Source: Comamonadaceae bacterium
GTDB lineage: Bacteria; Pseudomonadota; Gammaproteobacteria; Burkholderiales; Burkholderiaceae
Assembly (NCBI GenBank): GCA_947484245.1
Contig: CANKOT010000032.1
Span: forward strand, 1-20,713
Direction: 5' to 3'
Length of the DNA stretch: 20,713 nucleotides
The notes below the pieces were generated by a model. It did no database searches, had not been told where the DNA came from, and saw only the letters and a program-made list of their open reading frames with translations. Position numbers and translations under genes: made by a program. Shown in pieces: positions 15,381 through 20,713 of this stretch (position 1 is the stretch's first letter; every line of letters starts with the position of its first letter).

Positions 15381-15410
15381 TTGCTGTTCAAGGCTTTTCA
15401 GCGTCAAAAT
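15381..15410 (+). promoter_or_regulatory. Candidate promoter for the tonB operon
   Basis: TTGCTG (15381-15386) and CAAAAT (15405-15410) are 18 bp apart, 39 bp before the tonB ATG. Both hexamers are imperfect (3/6 and 4/6). The rep-tonB gap is 104 bp and holds no visible terminator. Confidence 0.25.
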
Positions 15411-15449
15411 ACGGTTGCGCAATTCCAATGAAGAACGAGTACTTGCTCC

Positions 15450-16115
15450 ATGATTGATTACGCCAGCCGGCAGCGAACATCCCGCAAACACTTGATCGGC
15501 TTGACCGTTGTGGTGGTGTTACACGGCCTGCTGTTTTGGGCCATCAACGCCGGGCTCGCTCGCAAGGTCATGACAGTGGTCAAAGGGCCGGTTGAGGCTG
15601 TTCTATTGGAAGAGACCAAGCCAGACATTCCACCACCCCCGCCACCCCCACCGCCGCCGCTAAAGAATTTGCCGCCACCGCCGCCCGCTTATGTGCCGCC
15701 TGTGGACCTTCAAGTGGCTGCGCCTCCGCCCGTGAACGCCATTGCGGCGGTGTCCAACACGCCGCAGCCTGTGGCGCCGCCTTCACCTTTGCCCGTGCAA
15801 AGCAATCCGGCGCCCACTCCCGCTCCCGCCCCCGTGATGATCACCTCAGCCATCATCAGCGCTTCGAGTTGCGAGAAGCCCGAGTACCCCAGCGCCTCCA
15901 AGCGCTTGGAGGAAGAGGGCACTGTGCAGCTTAAATTCTTGGTGGGCGTGGACGGCAAGGTCCTTGAATCTGCCATTGAGAAGTCTTCGGGCTTTAGGCG
16001 CTTGGACGAGGCGGCGAGGGCCGGTTTGTCCAAGTGTCAGTTCAAGCCTGGCACGGTGGACGGCAAGCCCCAGCAAAGCTGGGCAAGCATGAAATTCACA
16101 TGGCGCTTGGAATAA
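15450..16115 (+). CDS. tonB: Energy transducer TonB
   Basis: A 221-residue periplasm-spanning protein that passes proton-motive energy from ExbB/ExbD to outer-membrane receptors for iron complexes and other ligands. It has a short cytoplasmic N-terminus, one membrane segment (14-34) with His25 at the place of the conserved TonB histidine, and a long Pro-rich spacer (57-130) that includes ten consecutive prolines (61-70). The C-terminal TonB domain (about 140-221) has YPSASKRLEEEGTVQLKFLV and a typical end. Length is normal. It heads a four-gene cluster with exbB and two exbD genes; the 127-bp gap to exbB leaves room for separate control. I see no full Fur box upstream. Confidence 0.93.
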   Translation: MIDYASRQRTSRKHLIGLTVVVVLHGLLFWAINAGLARKVMTVVKGPVEAVLLEETKPDIPPPPPPPPPPLKNLPPPPPAYVPPVDLQVAAPPPVNAIAAVSNTPQPVAPPSPLPVQSNPAPTPAPAPVMITSAIISASSCEKPEYPSASKRLEEEGTVQLKFLVGVDGKVLESAIEKSSGFRRLDEAARAGLSKCQFKPGTVDGKPQQSWASMKFTWRLE

Positions 16116-16147
16116 ACACGTTTAGACAAGTGGCCCAAGACACCTAA

Positions 16148-16169
16148 AGCACCTCATCAGCACCTCATC
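16148..16169 (+). repeat. 11-bp tandem duplication in the tonB-exbB gap
   Basis: agcacctcatc occurs twice in direct succession, followed by a degenerate agtacccc. It lies in the untranslated space between tonB and exbB and is probably a small slippage duplication. Confidence 0.7.
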
Positions 16170-16242
16170 AGTACCCCATTGGCACCACCCCACATTTTGT
16201 TGACCATTTTTTAAATTGAATCAGTTTCAGAGGAGTCTTTCC

Positions 16243-17100
16243 ATGATCAAGCAACTCAAAACAGTCGTGCTAGCTATCGGTTTGGTAGCGGGGCTGTCCT
16301 TGGCCAGCCACAGCTTTGCGGCCAAGCCGAAAGAGGCGACGCCTGCTGCACCCGTTGCCGCTGCACCCGCACCTGAAGTGGCGACACCCGCAGCTGCACC
16401 TGCGCCCGCTGTTGCAGAAACCGCAACGTCTGCAGGCGCCCATGACGCCAACCCCTACGGCCTTGGCGCCCTGTGGGCCCAAGGGGATATCGTGGCCAAA
16501 GGCACCTTGCTCATCTTGGTGATCATGTCCATGGGCTCTTGGTATGTGATCATCACCAAGTTCTTTGAGCAATCAAAAGCTGCCAAGTTTGCAGCGGCTG
16601 CGCAAGCATCATTCTGGAAGGCCGCTTCTTTGCGTGAAGGCGCAGACAGCTTGGCTGAGGACAGCCCTTTCCGCTTCATTGCAGAAAAGGGGCTTGAGAG
16701 CGCCAACAAACACACCGGTCTGCTTGGCGCGGTTGACTTCAACACATGGACCACACAGAACATTCAGCGCGCCATTGGCAACGTTCAAAGCCGCATGCAA
16801 GACGGCCTAGCAGTGCTCGCCACGGTGGGCTCCACATCGCCTTTTGTGGGTTTGTTCGGCACGGTTTGGGGTATCTACAACGCGCTTGTGAAGATTGGCA
16901 TGTCGGGCCAAGCGTCGATCGACAAAGTGGCCGGCCCTGTGGGCGAGTCCTTGATCATGACGGCCATTGGTTTGGCTGTCGCCGTGCCTGCAGTGCTGGG
17001 TTACAACTGGTTGGTGCGCCGTAACAAAGCAGTGATGGAAGATGTGAACGCTTTCGGTTCTGACTTGCACTCTGTGTTGCTGGCCTCTAGCAACAAATAA
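16243..17100 (+). CDS. exbB: Biopolymer transport protein ExbB (MotA/TolQ/ExbB family)
   Basis: A 285-residue inner-membrane proton-channel subunit of the TonB motor. The ATG at 16243 is chosen because AGAGGAG (16229-16235) lies 7 nt before it; an in-frame TTG at 16216 is less likely. The protein opens with a signal-peptide-like sequence (1-27, SHSFAA) and an Ala/Pro-rich stretch (28-65), followed by three membrane segments: LLILVIMSMGSWYVIITKF, the conserved GLFGTVWGIYNAL region, and IMTAIGLAVAVPAVLGYNWLV. The cleavable N-terminal extension is seen in a long class of ExbB proteins. It is followed after 51 nt by exbD1. Confidence 0.94.
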   Translation: MIKQLKTVVLAIGLVAGLSLASHSFAAKPKEATPAAPVAAAPAPEVATPAAAPAPAVAETATSAGAHDANPYGLGALWAQGDIVAKGTLLILVIMSMGSWYVIITKFFEQSKAAKFAAAAQASFWKAASLREGADSLAEDSPFRFIAEKGLESANKHTGLLGAVDFNTWTTQNIQRAIGNVQSRMQDGLAVLATVGSTSPFVGLFGTVWGIYNALVKIGMSGQASIDKVAGPVGESLIMTAIGLAVAVPAVLGYNWLVRRNKAVMEDVNAFGSDLHSVLLASSNK

Positions 17101-17151
17101 ATCAAGGCACGACCTTCTTGTCCACAAGCTCAACCTATTGAGAGGCCCATC

Positions 17152-17565
17152 ATGGCAATGAACATCGGTTCAGACAATGACGATGAAATCATGAGTGAGA
17201 TCAACACCACGCCTTTGGTGGACGTGATGTTGGTTTTGTTGATCATCTTCTTGATCACCATTCCGGTGGTCACAACGTCCATCAAGGTGGACTTGCCTCT
17301 GGAAAAAAACATGGTTCGAGAAACCAAGCCTGAGAACGTGATCATCTCTGTGGATGTGAAGGGTCAGATTTTCTTGTACGACACGCCCATTAAAAACTCA
17401 GATGACTTGCTACAACGCATGAAGAAGTTTGCCGTCATGAAACCTCAACCCGAAGTTCAGATCAGGGGTGATGGCAAGAGTGACTTTGAGTCGGTGGGCC
17501 GTGTGATGTATGCGGTACAGCGCGCTGGCATCACAAAGGTCGGGTTCATCACCGAGCCGCAATAA
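17152..17565 (+). CDS. exbD: Biopolymer transport protein ExbD, first copy
   Basis: A 137-residue protein with one membrane segment and a periplasmic domain. MSEINTTPLVDVMLVLLIIF (14-33) contains the conserved membrane aspartate, Asp24, needed for proton-driven work. The rest is the ExbD/TolR periplasmic domain, with VQIRGDGKSDF near the C-terminus. GAGAGG lies upstream of the ATG. It is 51 nt after exbB and 12 nt before the second exbD, with which it is clearly co-transcribed. Confidence 0.94.
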   Translation: MAMNIGSDNDDEIMSEINTTPLVDVMLVLLIIFLITIPVVTTSIKVDLPLEKNMVRETKPENVIISVDVKGQIFLYDTPIKNSDDLLQRMKKFAVMKPQPEVQIRGDGKSDFESVGRVMYAVQRAGITKVGFITEPQ

Positions 17566-17577
17566 AGGAACAAGACC

Positions 17578-18006
17578 ATGGCAATGAACCTAGGCTCCAG
17601 TTCGAGTGAGGAACCCGAAGTGATGATGGAGATCAACACCACGCCCTTGATTGACGTGATGCTGGTGCTCTTGATCATGTTGATCATCACCATTCCGGCG
17701 CAACTTCACTCTGTGAATTTGGACATGCCCGTGTCCACACCGCCCGCCAATAAAGTGGCACCCGTGGTGATCAAGATCGATGTGGACGCCAAGAGCGTGA
17801 TCAATTGGAATGGCAAACCTGTTTCAGATCGCGCCGACTTGGAAGCCAAACTGCTCGCGGCTGCAGCCATTCAGCCGCAGCCCGAGTTGCACATTCGCTC
17901 ACACGCCAAGGCCAAGTACGAAGCCGTGGTGCTGGTGATGGCCAGCGCGCAACGCTTGGGCTTAAACAAGCTGGGCATTGTGGGCTCGGAGCAGTTTGTC
18001 AATTAA
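17578..18006 (+). CDS. exbD: Biopolymer transport protein ExbD, second copy
   Basis: A 142-residue ExbD/TolR protein. MEINTTPLIDVMLVLLIMLI (17-36) carries the conserved Asp26. It shares the MAMN start and the membrane segment with the first copy, but the periplasmic domain (HSVNLDMPVSTPPANKVAP onward) has diverged, so this is an old duplication with likely different roles. AAGGA lies 9 nt before the ATG. It is the last gene of the tonB cluster and is followed by a strong terminator. Confidence 0.94.
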   Translation: MAMNLGSSSSEEPEVMMEINTTPLIDVMLVLLIMLIITIPAQLHSVNLDMPVSTPPANKVAPVVIKIDVDAKSVINWNGKPVSDRADLEAKLLAAAAIQPQPELHIRSHAKAKYEAVVLVMASAQRLGLNKLGIVGSEQFVN

Positions 18007-18026
18007 GTGACGATGCGCCGTGCAAC

Positions 18027-18053
18027 AAAAAACCGCTCAGTGAGCGGTTTTTT
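18027..18053 (+). terminator. Rho-independent terminator after the tonB-exbB-exbD-exbD cluster
   Basis: A perfect inverted repeat, AAAAAACCGCTCA and TGAGCGGTTTTTT, has a GC-rich core and T runs on both strands. It starts 20 bp after the second exbD stop. It can also end the leftward Bug transcript, whose stop lies at 18077, so it is probably shared. Confidence 0.93.
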
Positions 18054-18076
18054 GGGAGAAGCAATGCAAGCCTGTA

Positions 18077-19060
18077 TCAGTCAGCGTACTTACCGCTGGC
18101 GTCAACTGCAGTCTTGATTTTTTGAATCTCTGCAGCCACAAACTTTTTGTGTTCAGCAGGCTCGACTCGCTTGTCAGTCACAACCAAAGCGCCCAGGTCT
18201 ACTTGCTTCTTGATGAACTCAGGGTCCTTCAAAGCTTTTTTCATGGCTTCATTCAAGGCAGTAGTAATGGCGGCGGGTGTGCCCTTTGGCGCATAAAGAC
18301 CGTGCCAAATGGTGAGGTCAAAACCTTTCATGCCCATTTCTTGCAAAGAAGGGTAGTACTTGAGTAATTTGTGATCTGACAGGGGCTTGGCCGTTGTAAC
18401 CGCAAAAGCCTTGACGCGACCCGACTCAATTTGCGCGGTGGTGTTGGTGGTTTGATCGCACATCACGTCGACCTGACCGCCAAGCAATGCGTTCATCGCA
18501 GGTGCCGTGCCGCCAAAAGGAATGGTGGTCATGGCTTCTTTGGTCTGCAACTGTGCTTGCCACAACATGCCGCAAATGTGCGAGGCTGAACCCAAGCCCG
18601 CATGGGCAATGTTCAACTTGCCACCATTGGCGCGAATGTAGTTTTCGAAATCGCGGTAATTGTTGGCAGGCAACTGAGGCTTACCAATCAAGGTCATGGG
18701 CACATCGTTGACCATGCCCAAGAACTCAAAGTCTTCGAGGGGCTTGTAAGAAAGTTTGCGATACAGGGCTGGCGTAGCGGCCATGCCGATATGGAACAAC
18801 AGCAAAGTATGACCGTCGGGGTTGGCGCGTGCCACCTTGCTAGCGCCAATCGTGCCACCCGCACCGGCCACGTTTTCCACCACAAAATTGCCGCCTGGCA
18901 TGGTCTTGGCCATGGCTACGCCCAGGTCTCGGGCTACTTTGTCGGTGGGGCCCCCTGCAGCAAAGGGAACCACAATTGAAATTGGCTTGGAGCCCGGGAA
19001 ATTTTGAGCTTGCGCCACCAGAGTTAAAGCGGCGGCGGCAATCACTAACAAACGTTTCAT
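18077..19060 (-). CDS. Tripartite tricarboxylate transporter substrate-binding protein (Bug family)
   Basis: A 327-residue periplasmic binding protein of the TctC/Bug family, which captures carboxylates and related small molecules. It has a signal peptide (MKRLLVIAAAALTLVAQAQ), the first ligand loop IVVPFAAGGPTDKVARDLG (about 29-47), the GAGGTIGA motif (about 66-73) and a second-lobe GLYAPKGTP. AGGAG is placed 6 nt before the ATG at 19060, which is why this start is preferred over a longer frame to 19126. No TctA or TctB membrane subunit lies in the window, as is common for the many orphan Bug genes of Burkholderiales. The ligand cannot be predicted. Confidence 0.94.
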   Translation of the reverse strand: MKRLLVIAAAALTLVAQAQNFPGSKPISIVVPFAAGGPTDKVARDLGVAMAKTMPGGNFVVENVAGAGGTIGASKVARANPDGHTLLLFHIGMAATPALYRKLSYKPLEDFEFLGMVNDVPMTLIGKPQLPANNYRDFENYIRANGGKLNIAHAGLGSASHICGMLWQAQLQTKEAMTTIPFGGTAPAMNALLGGQVDVMCDQTTNTTAQIESGRVKAFAVTTAKPLSDHKLLKYYPSLQEMGMKGFDLTIWHGLYAPKGTPAAITTALNEAMKKALKDPEFIKKQVDLGALVVTDKRVEPAEHKKFVAAEIQKIKTAVDASGKYAD

Positions 19061-19084
19061 TTTTTCTCCTGTGAAAGAACAAAT

Positions 19085-19090
19085 AGTGTA
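19085..19090 (-). promoter_or_regulatory. Candidate -10 element for the Bug gene
   Basis: TACACT on the minus strand lies 24 bp upstream of the ATG, predicting a start near 19078 and a leader of about 18 nt that just includes the Shine-Dalgarno. No good -35 is seen at 16-18 bp. Confidence 0.35.
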
Positions 19091-19224
19091 GCGGCATTGC
19101 AGTGAAACAGTCCCTAGCAACAACACTAAGCACTCAAGAAATAGGGATTACGGACTGAGCCAATGAACCCCTTTTGCGCCAAGTTAATGGATAAGGCACT
19201 GAAAGGGTGCTTTTGATACAAGCC

Positions 19225-20487
19225 CTATTGATAACTGCGCGCGTCCTCGATCACTTTGCCATCGTTGGCCAAAGTGCCGGGCGCGACCAAATGCACCTCA
19301 CTGCGCAACTTGGTGATATCGCGAATGGCCTCCGCAATTTGCGCCTTTAGCTCAGTTTCTGCGCCGCTGCCCGATGTGGTTTCCACATGCAGTGCCATGC
19401 TGTCGTTGGCCATCTCGCCTTGAACAATGAGGCGGGCGCGCAATGCAGATGGAAAGCGCTTGACCACCTCAGCCACTTGGCCGGGATGCACAAACATACC
19501 GCGCACTTTGGTGGTTTGATCTGCGCGCCCCATCCAGCCTTTGATGCGCTGCTTGGTTCGGCCAGTAGGACAATGGCCACTCAAAATGGCAGACAAGTCA
19601 CCGGTGCCAAAACGAATCAAGGGATAGTCTGGGTTCAAGCTGGTGATGACCAATTCACCCACCTCGCCTTCGGGCACGGGGTCACCTGTGCCAGGCCGCA
19701 CAATTTCAACCATCACGCCTTCGTCAATCACCAGCCCTTGGCGGGCGCTTGTTTCATAGGCAATGAGGCCCACATCTGCCGTGGCATAGCACTGAAAAGC
19801 ATTGACCCCGCGTTCAGTCATCCAATCACGCAAGCTTGGTGGAAAGGCTTCGCCAGAGACCAAGGCTTTTTTCACAGAAGGCAAGGCCACACCCATTTCA
19901 GCCGCTTTTTCAAGAATGATTTTTAAGAAACTGGGGGTGCCAATGTAGCCCGCCGGCTGCAACTCAGCCATGGCTTGCACTTGTTGTTCGGTTTGGCCAA
20001 TGCCGCCAGGGAACACCGTGCAGCCCAAGGCATGGGCACCGGTTTCCATCATGGAGCCCGCAGGCGTGAAGTGGTAGCTGAAACAGTTGTGAATGAGTTC
20101 ACCCGACTGAAAGCCAGCCGCCGCAATGGCACGCGCCATGCGCCAGTAATCGGGGCCGGAACCTTCAGGCTCATACAAAGGGCCTGGGCTTGAAAACACG
20201 CGTGGCATTTTTGAGCCATAGCTCACAGCACTGAAGCCACCAAACACATTGCCACCCGCGGCACGTGAGGCTTTTTGTTTTTCAAGCAATTCGTATTTAC
20301 GGATCACTGGCAACTTGGCCAGTGCAGCGCGCGACGTGATGTCGGCGGCGTTCACGTCTTTCAAAATGTCTGCAAAGGCAGCCGCATTTTTTTGTGCGTG
20401 TGCAATTTGCGCAGGCAAGGCCGCCAGCAGGGCAGCTTCGCGCTCGGCAGGGTCGCGCGTTTCCAATGCATCCATGTGCGTGTTCAT
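19225..20487 (-). CDS. Phenylacetate-CoA ligase-like AMP-forming acyl-CoA synthetase
   Basis: A 420-residue cytoplasmic adenylate-forming enzyme of the PaaK type, which activates an aromatic or other organic acid to its CoA thioester. Visible are the acceptor region YATADVG (234-240), RFGTGDL (292-298), the hinge GRADQTTKVRGMFVHPGQV (320-338) and the C-terminal Lys411 in NDGKVIEDAR. The usual Ser/Thr/Gly-rich ATP loop (SSGTTG in PaaK) is replaced by SSPGPLYEPEG (99-109), a form I recall in ligase genes found within Liv transporter clusters. The start at 20487 is chosen for AAGGA 5 nt upstream; the open frame continues to 20529. It lies 29 nt after the Liv-type ATPase gene and is probably co-transcribed with it. 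The substrate is unknown. Confidence 0.88.
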   Translation of the reverse strand: MNTHMDALETRDPAEREAALLAALPAQIAHAQKNAAAFADILKDVNAADITSRAALAKLPVIRKYELLEKQKASRAAGGNVFGGFSAVSYGSKMPRVFSSPGPLYEPEGSGPDYWRMARAIAAAGFQSGELIHNCFSYHFTPAGSMMETGAHALGCTVFPGGIGQTEQQVQAMAELQPAGYIGTPSFLKIILEKAAEMGVALPSVKKALVSGEAFPPSLRDWMTERGVNAFQCYATADVGLIAYETSARQGLVIDEGVMVEIVRPGTGDPVPEGEVGELVITSLNPDYPLIRFGTGDLSAILSGHCPTGRTKQRIKGWMGRADQTTKVRGMFVHPGQVAEVVKRFPSALRARLIVQGEMANDSMALHVETTSGSGAETELKAQIAEAIRDITKLRSEVHLVAPGTLANDGKVIEDARSYQ

Positions 20488-20516
20488 ACTAATCCTTTGA
20501 ATGTGATTGGAAAAAA

Positions 20517-20713
20517 TTAAGCCAACCAACGCTTGCGTCGTTTGTAGCTCTTCACATCTTTAAAGCTCTTGCGCTCGCCGCCGCCCATGCCCAAGTAAAA
20601 CTCTTTCACGTCTTCGTTGGTCCGGAGGTCTTCGGCCGCGCCGTCCATCACGATGCGACCCGACTCCATGATGTAGCCGTAATCAGAGTACTTGAGCGCC
20701 ATGTTGGTGTTCT
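20517..20713 (-). CDS. ABC transporter ATP-binding protein, branched-chain amino acid (Liv) type, C-terminal part
   Basis: Only the last 65 or so residues are present; the gene enters from the right edge. The sequence NTNMALKYSDYGYIMESGRI followed by VMDGAAEDL matches the H-loop-distal C-terminal region of LivF/LivG-type ATPases. The end is a longer basic tail (FYLGMGGGERKSFKDVKSYKRRKRWLA) than in amino acid transporters such as E. coli LivF. I recall such tails in Liv-like systems associated with acyl-CoA ligases. Which subunit (F or G) it is cannot be decided from this piece. Confidence 0.85.
   Translation of the reverse strand, partial: NTNMALKYSDYGYIMESGRIVMDGAAEDLRTNEDVKEFYLGMGGGERKSFKDVKSYKRRKRWLA

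Noticed and set aside
16216..16242. An upstream TTG start for exbB
   Set aside because: The ATG at 16243 has a near-perfect Shine-Dalgarno 7 nt upstream and starts a proper signal-peptide-like sequence.
19061..19126. An N-terminal extension of the Bug protein to an ATG at 19126
   Set aside because: The extension precedes a normal lipid-free signal peptide, and AGGAG sits directly before the ATG at 19060.
1..20713. Mobile elements, CRISPR arrays, toxin-antitoxin or phage-defence genes
   Set aside because: I looked for transposase or integrase motifs, regular spaced repeats and small paired genes and found none. Every long frame is a recognisable or ordinary chromosomal gene.

Overview
The window reads as a chromosomal segment of a betaproteobacterium, most likely order Burkholderiales and close to Comamonadaceae. 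The basis is the 16S rRNA 5' end at the left edge (minus strand), the gene families present (hemE, priA, rep, TonB/ExbB/ExbD/ExbD, a Bug-type binding protein, a Liv-type ABC transporter beside a PaaK-like ligase), and moderate GC content. The genus assignment is inference. I see no insertion sequence, phage gene, CRISPR array or tRNA.

Layout. 1-93: 5' end of a 16S rRNA gene transcribed leftward. 94-700: its leader (boxA, hairpins) and three extended -10 promoters, two of them inside a duplicated module. 725-4074: rightward genes for an Uup-type ABC-F ATPase, a translationally coupled LysE/RhtB exporter and a histidine-phosphatase-fold protein. 4148-5254: a protein that I align, from memory, to the Bacillus spore transglutaminase Tgl, with its cysteine kept and other catalytic residues changed. 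5251-6078 (minus): a creatininase-family amidohydrolase whose stop codon overlaps the stop of the previous gene. 6305-8413: a DsbD/ScsB-type disulfide reductase with a 12-bp tandem repeat at its uncertain 5' end. 8499-9614: hemE, followed by a strong terminator.

9615-10023 is a gene-free, AT-rich stretch holding two consensus DnaA boxes and one near match, just upstream of priA (10024-12126). It could be a DnaA-regulated promoter region or part of a replication origin. After priA come an AEC-family permease (minus) and rep helicase (13237-15345). Next is a TonB system, tonB-exbB-exbD-exbD (15450-18006), closed by a clear terminator. The right end, all on the minus strand, holds an orphan Bug-type binding protein, a PaaK-like acyl-CoA ligase and the C-terminus of a branched-chain amino acid type ABC ATPase.

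How the genes relate. uup, priA and rep all act at replication forks, though they are not one operon. tonB/exbB/exbD1/exbD2 form one energy-transducing complex. The PaaK-like ligase follows the Liv ATPase by 29 nt and is probably co-transcribed, which suggests uptake and CoA activation of an organic or aromatic acid. Most other genes are single housekeeping or accessory units. The observations most worth following up are the divergent Tgl-like protein, the DnaA-box region and the repeat at the dsbD-like start.
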